NCBI RefSeq assembly: GCF_001051235.1
Contig: NZ_CBTJ020000040.1
Coordinates: 50,941 to 114,940, forward strand
Direction: 5' to 3'
DNA length: 64,000 bases
Source: Candidatus Competibacter denitrificans Run_A_D11
Lineage (GTDB): Bacteria > Pseudomonadota > Gammaproteobacteria > Competibacterales > Competibacteraceae
Shown here: in pieces, positions 55,193-64,000 of the stretch
Layout of the letters: every line of letters starts with the position of its first letter
Position numbering within the stretch: position 1 is the first letter of the stretch
Position numbers and translations under genes: made by a program
The notes under the pieces: model-generated
Database searches by the model: none
What the model saw: the letters and a program-made list of their open reading frames with translations, nothing else
Told to the model about the DNA's origin: nothing

Positions 55193-57100
55193 ATGAACGC
55201 TCCTGCCGATCCGCTCCCGGCCGACGATTCCGTTCCGCACGATTCCCGTCTCCTGCCGATAGCCCTGGCGGCGTTGGGCGTGGTGTTCGGCGACATCGGC
55301 ACCAGCCCGCTGTACGCCATGCGGGAATGCTTCGGCAGCCACTACGGCCTAGCCCCCACCCACGACAACGTGCTGGGCATTCTCTCGCTTATCTTCTGGG
55401 CGCTGATCGTCGTCATCTCCGTCAAATACGTGACCTTCGTGATGCGCGCCGACAATCGCGGCGAAGGCGGGATTCTGGCGTTACTGGCGCTGGCCACCCA
55501 CCACTTCAAGGGCAGTGCGCAACAGCGCGCTTGGTTGGTCGGACTGGGGATTTTTGGGGCTGGGCTGTTCTATGGCGATGGCGTGATTACGCCGGCGATT
55601 TCGGTGTTGAGCGCGGTCGAGGGGCTGCACATCGCCACCCCGTTGCTGGATCGTTATGTAGTCCCCATCACCCTCATCATTTTGGTGGGGCTGTTTCTGA
55701 TTCAAGCGCGCGGCACGGCGCGGGTGGGCGCGTATTTCGGGCCGGTCATGGTGCTGTGGTTTTTGACCGTAGCGCTGCTGGGATTGGCGAGCATGGTGCA
55801 AGCGCCGGAGGTTTTGTCGGCGTTTAATCCCGGCTATGCCCTGACGTTTTTCACCATCAATCGCTGGACCGGTTTTCTGGTGATGGGATCGGTGTTTCTG
55901 GCGGTGACCGGCGGCGAGGCGCTGTATGCCGACATGGGCCATTTCGGCAAGCGGCCGATCCGCTTGGCCTGGTTTTCCTTCGTGCTACCCGCCATCGTGC
56001 TCAACTATCTGGGTCAGGGCGCGCTGCTGCTGCGCGATCCGACGGCGATCAGCCATCCGTTTTACCTGCTTGCGCCCTCCTGGCTGCTTTATCCGGTGGT
56101 CATTCTGGCGACTTTAGCGACAGTCATCGCCTCGCAGGCGGTGATTTCCGGGGTGTTTTCCGTCACACGCCAGGCGGTGCAACTGGGTTACTGCCCACGA
56201 ATCGCCATCCGCCACACCTCGGATCAGGCCATCGGCCAGATTTACGTGCCCGCCGCCAACTGGGCCTTGCTGATTGCGGTGATCGTGCTGGTGCTGGGCT
56301 TTCACACCTCATCCAATCTGGCCGCCGCTTACGGTATCGCGGTGACTATCGCTATGGTGATTGACACCCTGCTGGTGCTGACCCTGGCCCGCATCGCCTG
56401 GGGCTGGAGCTGGTTGCGCATCGGCTTGGCGGTCGCGGCGTTCCTGATGCTCGAAATGGCTTTTCTAAGCGCCAACGCCCTCAAGATTCCGCACGGCGGC
56501 TGGATTACCTTGTTGATTGCGGGCGCGATTTTCACCCTGATGATCACCTGGAAAGACGGCCGCAAATTGCTCAATCAACGGTTGCAAGAAAACGCCATGC
56601 CGCTGGATTTGTTTCTGCAAAGCCTGAACGCCGGTTCCACCCTGCGAGTACCGGGTACGGCGGTGTTTCTCACCAGCACCCCCGATGGCGTGCCCAACGC
56701 GCTGCTGCATAACATGAAGCACAACAAAGTCATCCACGAACGCCTGATGCTGCTGACGGTAAAATCGGAAGAAATTCCGCGTCTGACAGACGAGGAGCGC
56801 GTGAGCGTGCATCCGCTGGGAAACAATGCCTGGCGGATCGTGGTCCGTTACGGCTTCACCGAAAATCCCGACTTGCCGCACGCCCTGGCGCTGTGCGAGC
56901 GCTACGGGCTGCATTTCGAGATGATGGACACCACCTTTTTCCTGGGCCGGGCGACGCTGATTCCCACCAAGCGGGCCGGGATGGCGCTGTGGCGGGAAAA
57001 ACTGTTCGCCAGCCTGTTTCGCAACGCGACCCGGCCGATGGATTTCTTCCGCATCCCCTATGGCCGGGTGGTGGAAATGGGTACGCAGGTGGAGTTGTAA
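55193..57100 (+). CDS. kup: Kup-type potassium transporter
   Basis: 635 residues from the ATG at 55193. About twelve membrane helices and the KUP motifs GVVFGDIGTSPLYAMRECF, GEGGILALLALA, GDGVITPAISVLSAVEGL and GGEALYADMGHFG, including the Glu/Asp proton-coupling residues. A cytoplasmic C-terminal domain of about 170 residues follows (HNMKHNKVIHERLMLLTV). Brings K+ into the cell with protons. It follows the NhaD-like gene and ends near nhaD on the opposite strand, with a GC-rich hairpin (about 57106-57143) but no T run between. Confidence 0.96.
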   Translation: MNAPADPLPADDSVPHDSRLLPIALAALGVVFGDIGTSPLYAMRECFGSHYGLAPTHDNVLGILSLIFWALIVVISVKYVTFVMRADNRGEGGILALLALATHHFKGSAQQRAWLVGLGIFGAGLFYGDGVITPAISVLSAVEGLHIATPLLDRYVVPITLIILVGLFLIQARGTARVGAYFGPVMVLWFLTVALLGLASMVQAPEVLSAFNPGYALTFFTINRWTGFLVMGSVFLAVTGGEALYADMGHFGKRPIRLAWFSFVLPAIVLNYLGQGALLLRDPTAISHPFYLLAPSWLLYPVVILATLATVIASQAVISGVFSVTRQAVQLGYCPRIAIRHTSDQAIGQIYVPAANWALLIAVIVLVLGFHTSSNLAAAYGIAVTIAMVIDTLLVLTLARIAWGWSWLRIGLAVAAFLMLEMAFLSANALKIPHGGWITLLIAGAIFTLMITWKDGRKLLNQRLQENAMPLDLFLQSLNAGSTLRVPGTAVFLTSTPDGVPNALLHNMKHNKVIHERLMLLTVKSEEIPRLTDEERVSVHPLGNNAWRIVVRYGFTENPDLPHALALCERYGLHFEMMDTTFFLGRATLIPTKRAGMALWREKLFASLFRNATRPMDFFRIPYGRVVEMGTQVEL

Positions 57101-57152
57101 ACCGGCGACCCGCCCGGCCCCGCTTGCGGGCGGGGTACGCGGGTGCCTGCGG

Positions 57153-58436
57153 TCAGTGCAACAGTTGATACTGGAGCAGATAAGCGCCTGCTCCGGCGAA
57201 ATAGCCAATCAGCGCCAGCCAGCTAATCTTCCGCACATACCAGAAGAAGTGAATCTTCTCCAGGCCCATCGCCGCCACGCCCGCCGCCGAGCCGATAATC
57301 AGGATCGAGCCGCCGGTTCCCGCACAGTAGGCCAGAAATTCCCAGAGAAAATGGTCGGTCGGATACTGCGCAAGGCTATACATGCCCATCGACGCGGCGA
57401 CCAAGGGAACGTTATCCACTATCGCACTGACCAGACCGATGATCAGCACGATCACATCCTGCCGTCCCACCGTCTGCTCCAGCCATTGGGCCAGCGCCGT
57501 CAAAATATGGGTGTGCTCCAGGGTGGCCACCGCCAGCAGGATGCCGATGAAGAACACGATGGAGGCCATGTCGATGCGGCCCAAAGCATGAACCAGCGTC
57601 AGGTGCTGCTTTTCTTCATCCTCTTTGTGGCGATGCACCAAATCGCCGACCAGCCAGAGAATGCCTAAGCCAAACAAGATGCCCATGAAAGGCGGCAGAT
57701 GGGTGATGGTCTTGAACACGGGAACGGCGATGAGGATGCCGATACCGAGAAAGAACATCAGATTGCGTTCAAACTCTGTCGTTTGTGGGCCGCGATCACC
57801 TTCGCTGAGTTGCGGCGACTCGACCGGCTTACCGCGCAGCAGATACGCCGTCACCGCCAGAGGAACCACCATACTGAGCACGGCGGGAATGAAGACCGAC
57901 GCCATGATCGCCAGCGTCGTGATCTGCCCACCGATCCACAGCATGGTGGTGGTGACATCGCCGATGGGCGACCACGCGCCCCCCGAATTGGCGGCAATGA
58001 CGATGATGCCCGCAAAGAACAGCCGATCCTCATGCTTGGCCAGCAATTTTCGCATCAGCGAAATCATCACGATGGTGGTGGTCAGGTTATCCAGCACCGC
58101 GCTGAGGAAGAACGTCACGAAGCCGACCAGCCACATCAGCGAGGAGAGCTGCGTCGTTCGGATGCGTTGGGTGATTACGGCAAAGCCATTGTGGGCATCC
58201 ACCACTTCAACGATGGTCATGGCCCCCATCAGAAAGAACACGATCTGGGCGGTGGCCATCACCGACTCCCCCAACTCCTCCCCGACTTGGTGCGACTCAC
58301 CGCCCGCCAAGGCGTAGATCGTCCAGAGCAGTCCTGCGCCCACCAGCGCCGAGGCTGATTTGTTGATCTTGATGGGATGCTCCAGGGCGATAACTGCGTA
58401 AGCGATGACAAACACAATGACCAGCAAAGTCAGCAT
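57153..58436 (-). CDS. nhaD: Na+/H+ antiporter NhaD
   Basis: 427 residues, about twelve helices. Typical NhaD segments: FFLMGAMTIVEVVDAHNGF, SAVLDNLTTTIVMISL, IVIAANSGGAWSPIGDVTTTMLW, SAIVDNVPLVAASMGMY and GTGGSILIIGSAAGVAAMG. It expels Na+ (or Li+) at alkaline pH. It is the second ion carrier of this superfamily within 3.5 kb, beside kup and upstream of dabBA on the other strand. Confidence 0.96.
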   Translation of the reverse strand: MLTLLVIVFVIAYAVIALEHPIKINKSASALVGAGLLWTIYALAGGESHQVGEELGESVMATAQIVFFLMGAMTIVEVVDAHNGFAVITQRIRTTQLSSLMWLVGFVTFFLSAVLDNLTTTIVMISLMRKLLAKHEDRLFFAGIIVIAANSGGAWSPIGDVTTTMLWIGGQITTLAIMASVFIPAVLSMVVPLAVTAYLLRGKPVESPQLSEGDRGPQTTEFERNLMFFLGIGILIAVPVFKTITHLPPFMGILFGLGILWLVGDLVHRHKEDEEKQHLTLVHALGRIDMASIVFFIGILLAVATLEHTHILTALAQWLEQTVGRQDVIVLIIGLVSAIVDNVPLVAASMGMYSLAQYPTDHFLWEFLAYCAGTGGSILIIGSAAGVAAMGLEKIHFFWYVRKISWLALIGYFAGAGAYLLQYQLLH

Positions 58437-58748
58437 GCAATAATCCTCGTGGGGGATGGGAGAGTTGCTATTGACTGGAGGGAAGCCCGATGAGGGCTAA
58501 GGGTGTACCGAATCCTTGATACCCATAGCTTAGTAGAGCATCAGCCCATAGCCTGAAATCCAGATGACGTGCTAGCTTCTTCTGTATTCTTATCATCCCG
58601 CTAAGAGGCTTGGGCGCGATCAACTTTCGATAAGCCTGACAGAATGAAACGGTTGACGTAAAATACATTTAATATTTAACATTAAATTCAAAAAGTTAAA
58701 AAAATATACTGGTGATGGCTCCACCCCCTCAGCGACGATAATAAGAAT
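58437..58748. other. Intergenic region with AT-rich promoter-like stretch
   Basis: 312 bases between divergent nhaD and dabB. Bases 58653-58710 are unusually AT-rich for the window and include TTGACG (58653) and TATACT (58705-58710), which are candidate promoter parts for dabBA, though their spacing as a pair is wrong and a weaker TTAAAT (58682) is the better-spaced -35. No gene is supported here. Confidence 0.5.
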
Positions 58749-60215
58749 ATGAGAATGCTCAGCCTGATTTTATGGATTCCTTTCTTTGGGGCAGTGCTGA
58801 TTGCCTTATTACCGGCGGCCCAACAGCATCTGATTCGCGGGGTGGCCTTATTTCACGCCGCCCTGGCCTTGCTCCTGTCGTGGAGCCTGCTGGTTCCGTT
58901 CGACCGGAGCACGGCGGTGCTGCAATTCGTCGAACAGGTGGTGTGGAGTTCCACCATCGGCGTGTCCTATGCGCTCGGCGTCGATGGCCTGTCTTTGCCG
59001 CTGGTGTTGCTCGGCACGCTGCTCACCACCGTGGCGCTGCTGGCCTCGGATAAGGTGACGACCAGCGTCAAGGGCTATCACGCCTGGCTGTTGATTCTTG
59101 AATTCGCCATGCTCGGTGTATTCATGGCCCAGGACTGGTCGCTGTTTTTCATGTTCTGGGAACTGACCCTGATCCCGCTGTTTTTCCTGATTGACCTGTG
59201 GGGCGGGGAAAAACGCCACGCCGCCAGCCTCAATTTCGTGCTGTACACCATGGGCGGGTCGATCTTCATGCTGATCGCCCTGATCATGATTTATCAGGAA
59301 ACCCCGCAGCATTCCTTCGCGATGGCCACCATGGCCAACGCGGCGGTGACGCTGCCCCGCAACGAGCAGGTGTGGCTGTTGCTGGCGTTTCTGGTTGGCT
59401 TCGGGGTGAAAATCCCCATCTTTCCGCTGCACGGCTGGTTGCCGCTGGCCCACGTCGAAGCGCCGAGTCCAGTTAGCGTGCTGCTCTCTGGCATCCTGTT
59501 GAAGATGGGGGCTTACGGGTTGTTGCGGGTGGTCGAGATTCTGCCAGCTGCGGCGGTGCTGTTGCAGCCGTTGCTGGTCGGCATCGCGCTGGTCAGCATT
59601 CTGTACGGTGGATTGCTGGCATGGCGGCAGACCGATTTGAAAGCGATGATCGCCTATTCCTCGGTCAGCCACATGGGCGTGGTGGTGCTGGGCATCTCGA
59701 CCCTGAACGAGATTGGCTTGCAGGGCGCGACCTTGCAGATGGTGGCGCACGGGCTGATCGCCGGAGCGCTGTTCTTGCTGGTCGGCCTGCTGTACGAGCG
59801 CACCCACAGCCGCGAGTTGGCCGATTACGGCTCGCTGGTGCGGGTAACGCCGCGCTTCACTTTTCTGATGACGCTGGCCTTGCTGGCCGGGATGGGAATG
59901 CCGGGCCTGGCCGGGTTCGTGGCCGAACTGCATGTGTTAATCGGCGGCTTCGCCCAATGGGGCTGGCTGATGGTGCTGGCGAGCGTCGGGGTGCTGTTGA
60001 GCGCGGCCTACGCGGTGCGCACCATCGGCGGCTTGTTCGCCGGGCCGATCCGGCCGGAACTGGCGCAGATGCCGGACATGCGGCCGCTGGAACTGGCGGC
60101 CGCCGTTCCCCTGGTGGCGGGTTTGTTGCTGATGGGCCTGTTGCCGGCCCCCATCGTGGCTTTGAGCAGCGCCAAGGCCGCCGAATGGGCCGCGCTGTTC
60201 GGCCGCTTGCCGTAG
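58749..60215 (+). CDS. dabB: DabB, proton-conducting NuoM/NuoL-like subunit
   Basis: 488 residues, about fourteen membrane helices. Belongs to the complex I antiporter-like family: DWSLFFMFWELTLIPLFFLI (Glu), VKIPIFPLHGWLPLAHVEAP (Lys/His) and SSVSHMGVVVLGIS. The KMGAYGLLRV and HPGLL-type features are closer to NuoM than to NuoL. It stands alone with DabA and without any nuo gene, so it is read as the DabB partner that supplies proton or Na+ flow to power inorganic-carbon uptake. It ends nine bases before dabA. Confidence 0.88.
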   Translation: MRMLSLILWIPFFGAVLIALLPAAQQHLIRGVALFHAALALLLSWSLLVPFDRSTAVLQFVEQVVWSSTIGVSYALGVDGLSLPLVLLGTLLTTVALLASDKVTTSVKGYHAWLLILEFAMLGVFMAQDWSLFFMFWELTLIPLFFLIDLWGGEKRHAASLNFVLYTMGGSIFMLIALIMIYQETPQHSFAMATMANAAVTLPRNEQVWLLLAFLVGFGVKIPIFPLHGWLPLAHVEAPSPVSVLLSGILLKMGAYGLLRVVEILPAAAVLLQPLLVGIALVSILYGGLLAWRQTDLKAMIAYSSVSHMGVVVLGISTLNEIGLQGATLQMVAHGLIAGALFLLVGLLYERTHSRELADYGSLVRVTPRFTFLMTLALLAGMGMPGLAGFVAELHVLIGGFAQWGWLMVLASVGVLLSAAYAVRTIGGLFAGPIRPELAQMPDMRPLELAAAVPLVAGLLLMGLLPAPIVALSSAKAAEWAALFGRLP

Positions 60216-60224
60216 GAGAGCACC

Positions 60225-63200
60225 ATGTCCGCATCCGTTGCCCAGCCCGCAACCGACCTGCCGCTCACTCCCCGGCAGCGGGTCGAACACGCCATCGCTC
60301 ATCTGGATCACGTCCTGCCGGGGCAAGCGCCGATTCTAAATTTCGTCCATCACAACACCCTACACGGCTACCAGCATCTACCGTTCGAGGAGGCGCTGGC
60401 CGCCGCCGAAGCGCTGACTGGGATTCATCCCTATCTGCCCGATGCAGCCTTTCGCAAGCTGTTTCGGGCGGATCGGATTGTCGCCGCCGATCTGGAGGCA
60501 GTGTTTGCCCAACGGCCGGAACTGGAGATTGAACGGGTGCTGGCGCGGACGGGGGATCGCGCCATTCGCCGGGGCGAGGTGCTGCACATCGCGCTGGTGT
60601 ACGGCGTCGAACCGCTGGCCTTGAACGATCTGATCTGGCGCATCGAGGAGTTGCAGGCGACCCGCCAGTTTGCCGAGGACGTGCCGGATGCTGCCCGTCA
60701 ACGCTTGCTGGCGAGTGCGGGCCGGGAAGGTCTGACCGATAGCGGCGCGGCGCTGGAGGATTTATGGCGGGCTTGTCTGGAAGGCTTTCAGCTACCGGCC
60801 TTCGATCTCCACCCGGAAGAATTGGTCGATTTGCAACTGAATGTCGCCAAGTCGTTGCTGGCGCGGTTTCGTGAGGCGGGCGAGACGGACGCCGAAGGGC
60901 CGGTCGTCCACAAGCGGATGCAGGCCGAAGCCGCCGCCTTGCTCGACCGTTTGTTCGGTGACGTAGGCGATGGGAGCACGCTGCGCGGCGTGTTGCGGAG
61001 TTTGACCGGCCAAGATCTGTTCGATCAGGTGCGGCCCTATCTGATCCGGTTATCCGCCGCCTATCTCGACGAGGGCTTGGCGGCCTGGAACCTGCCCGAC
61101 CGGGCGGAAGGCTTGTACGCGGCGTGGCGGCGATTGATCGAACGCGATCCGGCCTGGTCGTTCGCCGGGCTGCCGCACTGGCGCAAGACGGTGGCGAGTT
61201 GGCCAACCGATCCGATGGAAGCGGTCATTGCCGAATTGCGGTGCTTAGGGCTTCCCGAAACGCGCTGGGAGGGTTATCTCAAGCGGCTGGCGCTGGAACT
61301 GCCGGGCTGGTCGGGGATGGTGAACTGGCGACAACAGCATCCCGCCTATCCGGCGAATCAGCAAAACCCGGTCGCGCTGGTCGATTATCTGGCGGTGCGG
61401 CTGGGTCTGGATCGGCTGTGGATCGAGCAGTGGTGCCGGGACCATTGGGCTATCGCAGGCACGCTGCCGGCCTTGCGCGATTATTTCACGGCGCGACCGG
61501 CGGAGGCGCTGGCGCGACACGCTTTATACGCCGGGCAGTTGCCGGAATATCTGGCCAGCCGGGCGCGGGAACTGGCGGAGCACCACGCCCCGCTGGCCGC
61601 CTGGGATACGCTGGCCGATATGATCTGGACTTGGCTGCACAGTCCGGTCGCCGCCGAAGCCGACAGCCACACCGTGCACGGCAGCGCGTGGCGCTTGTTC
61701 CGGCTGGCGCAGCATCTGGGCCTGTCCGGCGGTGAAATCCGGTCACTGACGCTCGCCGATCTGGAACGGCTGCTAGAACCGTTGGACGCCCTATCGGCTC
61801 CGGTGCGCGGCGCGCTGTGGCAAGACGCCTACGAGCACCATTACCGCGATGGCTTGATCAACGCCCTGGCCAACAATCACGGGCGCTGGCCGCTGCGGCA
61901 AGAGCGACCACAAGCGCAACTGGTGTTTTGCATCGACGACCGCGAGGAAGGTATCCGCCGCCATTTGGAAGAAGCCAACCCGCAGATCGAGACCTTCGGC
62001 GCGGCCGGGTTCTTCGGGGTGGCGATGAACTGGCGCAGCCTGGACGATCAAAGCGTGACGCCGCTGTGTCCGGTAGTGGTCACGCCCGCGCACGAGATTC
62101 GCGAAGTCGGCCGACCCGGCGCGGAAGCCGAATTGACGCTGCATAACCAGCGGCGGGATTTGCGCGGCCGGTTGGGCGCGTTCTACCAGAACATCCGACG
62201 CAACCTGTGGTCTTCGGCGCTGGTGATTGACGCGCTGGCCCCGGCGGTGTTACCGGTGCTGGCGGGCAAGATTTTCGCGCCGCGCCAGCAGGGGCGGCTG
62301 GCCCGCGCGACCCACAGGCACTGGGTGCCGGACGCACCAACCGTCGTGGCGGTAAACGCGGTAGACGCCACCGCACCCGCGACGCCGGAACAGCCGCGCC
62401 TGGGCTTCACCGACGCCGAACAGGCTGACCGGGTGGCGGGCCTGCTGCGCAACATCGGCCTGACCCGGCAATTTGCCCCCATCGTGCTGCTGATGGGCCA
62501 CGGCTCGATGAGCCAGAACAACCCGCATCTGGGCGCTTACGACTGCGGCGCGTGCGGTGGGCGGCACGGCGGGCCGAACGGGCGCACCTTCGCGGCGATG
62601 GCCAACCGGCCGGTGGTGCGGGAATTATTGGTCGAGCGCGGTATCACCGTGCCAGCCGATACCTGGTTCGTCGGGGCCGAGCACAACACCTGTGACGAGT
62701 TCATTACCTTTTACGACCGCGGCGATGGTCCGCCAGCAACGGAACAGGCGCTGCGGGCGCTGCAACCGGAATTGGATCGCGCCTGCGCGCTGTCGGCGCA
62801 AGAACGCTGCCGCCGCTTTGCCTCCGCGCCGCGTGATCCTGCGCCGGAACGGGCGTTGCGCCATGTCGTTGGCCGGTCGCGGGATTTCAGCCAGGCCCGG
62901 CCGGAACTCGGTCACGCCACCAACGCCGCTGCTTTGGTCGGTAGGCGGACGATGAGCCAGGGCGTGTTTCTGGATCGGCGGGCGTTTTTGATCTCTTACG
63001 ATCCGACCCAAGACCCGACCGGCGCGGTGCTGGAAAATATTTTGCTGGCGGTGGGGCCGGTGGGTGCGGGCATCAATCTGGAATATTACTTTTCCACGGT
63101 CGATAACGAGCGGCTGGGCTGCGGCACCAAGACACCGCACAACGTGACCGGCCTGTTCGCGGTGATGGAAGGCGCGAGCAGCGATCTGCGCACCGGCCTG

Positions 63201-63503
63201 CCGCGCCAGATGATCGAGATTCACGAGCCGGTACGGTTGCAGATCGTGATTGAGGCGCGCACCGAGATTCTGGCCGCGATTTACGGCCGGCAACCCGGCT
63301 TGCGTGAGCTGATCGGCAACGGCTGGATTCATGTCATCGCCAAAGACCCGGACAGCGGCGAATTTACGATCTTCGATCCGACGCACGGCTTTATACCGTG
63401 GGCCGGGCCGGTGCGGCCGCTGCCGGTGCGCGCCCGTTCCGGCGACTGGTATCGAGGTCACACCGAGCCGCTGCCGCCGGCGTTGATTGGGGAAGCAGGA
63501 TAA
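60225..63503 (+). CDS. dabA: DabA, carbonic-anhydrase-like subunit of inorganic carbon pump (DUF2309)
   Basis: 1092 residues, ATG after GGAGAGCACC. The zinc site of the beta-carbonic-anhydrase-like fold is complete: FCIDDREEG (Cys569, Asp571), GHGS (His759) and DCGACGG (Cys774 or Cys777). N-terminal NFVHHNTLHGYQHLPFEEAL and C-terminal RGHTEPLPPALIGEAG match the DUF2309 family. DabAB accumulates bicarbonate by one-way hydration of CO2 in the cytoplasm, driven by DabB. This points to autotrophic or CO2-limited growth. A carboxysome or RuBisCO locus is not in the window. Confidence 0.95.
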   Translation: MSASVAQPATDLPLTPRQRVEHAIAHLDHVLPGQAPILNFVHHNTLHGYQHLPFEEALAAAEALTGIHPYLPDAAFRKLFRADRIVAADLEAVFAQRPELEIERVLARTGDRAIRRGEVLHIALVYGVEPLALNDLIWRIEELQATRQFAEDVPDAARQRLLASAGREGLTDSGAALEDLWRACLEGFQLPAFDLHPEELVDLQLNVAKSLLARFREAGETDAEGPVVHKRMQAEAAALLDRLFGDVGDGSTLRGVLRSLTGQDLFDQVRPYLIRLSAAYLDEGLAAWNLPDRAEGLYAAWRRLIERDPAWSFAGLPHWRKTVASWPTDPMEAVIAELRCLGLPETRWEGYLKRLALELPGWSGMVNWRQQHPAYPANQQNPVALVDYLAVRLGLDRLWIEQWCRDHWAIAGTLPALRDYFTARPAEALARHALYAGQLPEYLASRARELAEHHAPLAAWDTLADMIWTWLHSPVAAEADSHTVHGSAWRLFRLAQHLGLSGGEIRSLTLADLERLLEPLDALSAPVRGALWQDAYEHHYRDGLINALANNHGRWPLRQERPQAQLVFCIDDREEGIRRHLEEANPQIETFGAAGFFGVAMNWRSLDDQSVTPLCPVVVTPAHEIREVGRPGAEAELTLHNQRRDLRGRLGAFYQNIRRNLWSSALVIDALAPAVLPVLAGKIFAPRQQGRLARATHRHWVPDAPTVVAVNAVDATAPATPEQPRLGFTDAEQADRVAGLLRNIGLTRQFAPIVLLMGHGSMSQNNPHLGAYDCGACGGRHGGPNGRTFAAMANRPVVRELLVERGITVPADTWFVGAEHNTCDEFITFYDRGDGPPATEQALRALQPELDRACALSAQERCRRFASAPRDPAPERALRHVVGRSRDFSQARPELGHATNAAALVGRRTMSQGVFLDRRAFLISYDPTQDPTGAVLENILLAVGPVGAGINLEYYFSTVDNERLGCGTKTPHNVTGLFAVMEGASSDLRTGLPRQMIEIHEPVRLQIVIEARTEILAAIYGRQPGLRELIGNGWIHVIAKDPDSGEFTIFDPTHGFIPWAGPVRPLPVRARSGDWYRGHTEPLPPALIGEAG

Positions 63504-63561
63504 GAACAAGAACGGGATTCAGATGCACCCGATTCCCCACAATTCCAAGATATTGTAGTCT

Positions 63562-63905
63562 ATGGAGTATTTGAGGAATAGGGATGAGTTGGGTATCAGA
63601 AGAACTGGGGGTGTGGAGTTGGGGGATGCCCGGCGGACAAAGCGATTGATCCGACTGATGGAAGGGCTCTGGGCGCACCCGAGTGGACATATTCCGGTAG
63701 CGAGTGGGGGGTTTGCCCAGACCAAGGCGGCCTACCGGCTGCTGGAGAATCCGGTGTTGGAGTGGCGGGAGATTCTGGAGGTGCATACGCAGCGGACGGT
63801 GGAGCGGATAGCGGGGCAGGCGGTGGCGCTGTGCATTCAGGACACGACAGCATTGGATTTCACCTCACAACCAGGCATTGCGGGGCTGGGCCGGTTGAGC
63901 TACGG
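63562..63905 (+). pseudogene. Transposase of IS4/Tn5 type, interrupted
   Basis: The first 114 residues match the N-terminal part of IS4-family (Tn5-like) transposases: ELGDARRTKRLIRLMEGLW, TKAAYRLLENP and CIQDTTALDF, with the catalytic DDE motif's first Asp in QDTT. Similarity stops after GLGRLSY at about 63905, where the end of a different element begins; the frame runs on for 29 meaningless residues. The rest of the gene must lie beyond the second element, outside the window. No terminal repeat was found upstream of the start. Confidence 0.85.
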
Positions 63906-64000
63906 AGTCTGTCAAATTTTTTGTGTAAATGCGGTTTTGGTTAGTGGAGTGAGAGTGGCAAGCGGCCCTCGAATTGAATGGCGAAGCGATTGAGGGCCTG
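63905..64000 (-). mobile_element. End of an IS256-family-like insertion sequence
   Basis: Starting at about 63905, GAGTCTGTCAAATTTTTTGTG resembles the terminal repeat of IS256-family elements. Inside it, on the minus strand, bases 64000-63941 encode QALNRFAIQFEGRLPLSLH and a stop, matching the C-terminus typical of IS256 transposases (ALNxFAIxFExRLP). Only this end is in the window. It was inserted into the IS4-type transposase gene. Confidence 0.75.
63941..64000 (-). CDS. IS256-family transposase, C-terminal 19 residues only
   Basis: Partial gene entering from the right window edge; TAA stop at 63941. The residues ALNRFAIQFEGRLPL are the family's conserved tail. Too short for a firm identification alone but supported by the adjacent terminal-repeat-like sequence. 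Confidence 0.7.
   Translation of the reverse strand, partial: QALNRFAIQFEGRLPLSLH

Noticed and set aside
54185..55342. 385-codon minus-strand frame opposite the ArsB/NhaD gene
   Set aside because: Gln/His/Arg-rich antisense of membrane-helix codons; no start site or motif.
57106..57143. GC-rich hairpin between kup and nhaD as terminator
   Set aside because: Pairing is possible but no T run follows on either strand, and the GC-rich context makes such stems common.
58468..58668. 66-codon minus-strand frame between nhaD and dabB
   Set aside because: No ribosome site or recognisable likeness; its start lies in the AT-rich promoter-like stretch.
58848..59933. 361-codon minus-strand frame opposite dabB
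   Set aside because: Antisense of a membrane protein, rich in Gln, His and Arg; no support.

Overview
The window reads as a chromosomal segment of a GC-rich, flagellated gammaproteobacterium. The evidence is the FleQ/FliE-K flagellar block, a class I (hexameric type) citrate synthase, an Mrp antiporter with fused A and B subunits, PPK2 beside a GH57 glucan enzyme, and a DabAB inorganic-carbon pump. PPK2 plus GH57 fits a storage-polymer accumulator (Competibacter/Chromatiales-like), but the lineage is an inference from gene content only.

Layout. (1) Bases 1-19830, plus strand: one long, translationally coupled operon that looks like a Gram-negative poly-gamma-glutamate (PGA)-type polymer system. 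It holds a sensor/response-regulator hybrid cut by the window edge, a PgsC/CapC-like membrane protein with a duplicated membrane module and a large periplasmic part, an unknown membrane-anchored periplasmic protein, an unknown secreted protein with a possible metal-hydrolase site, a 1870-residue exported protein with helical repeats and a probable C-terminal outer-membrane barrel, a 1450-residue PgsB/CapB-like Mur-type ligase with a HEAT-like N-terminal half, and a CapA-like lipoprotein. PgsB, PgsC and PgsA relatives are recognisable; the three large envelope proteins between them are not, and they are the best candidate here for an undescribed system. (2) 19867-25379: bidirectional terminator, gltA, dedA, then a haem-sensor/HAMP protein next to a Ser/Thr kinase. 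(3) 25425-28631: MBL hydrolase, a GEMM-I-type riboswitch whose specificity base looks like the cGAMP-type variant, a small protein behind it, a lipoprotein, and a GGDEF diguanylate cyclase. (4) 28812-34611, minus strand: Mrp operon A/B-C-D-E-F-G. (5) 34721-37718, minus strand: HMG-CoA lyase, a small Cys-rich protein, a repeat-rich secreted protein, and an ArsS-like radical SAM enzyme. (6) 38019-47725, plus strand: fleQ, then a sigma-54 promoter and fliEFGHIJK. (7) 47937-50813: Tat-exported FAD enzyme, PPK2 and a Lys-rich miniprotein. (8) 51016-57100: GH57, MIF-like, Uma2, CBS, ArsB/NhaD permease and Kup. (9) 57153-63503: nhaD (minus), then dabB-dabA. (10) 63562-64000: a transposase gene of the IS4/Tn5 type, broken by what appears to be the end of an IS256-family element.

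How the parts fit. The first third is devoted to making, moving across the periplasm and anchoring or releasing a surface polymer. The last third is heavy in ion and inorganic-carbon transport (Mrp, two NhaD-type carriers, Kup, DabAB), suggesting a cell that manages sodium, potassium and proton gradients while concentrating bicarbonate/CO2. Cyclic-dinucleotide signalling (riboswitch plus GGDEF) lies between these blocks, close to motility and surface functions. No tRNA, rRNA, CRISPR array or phage module was seen.
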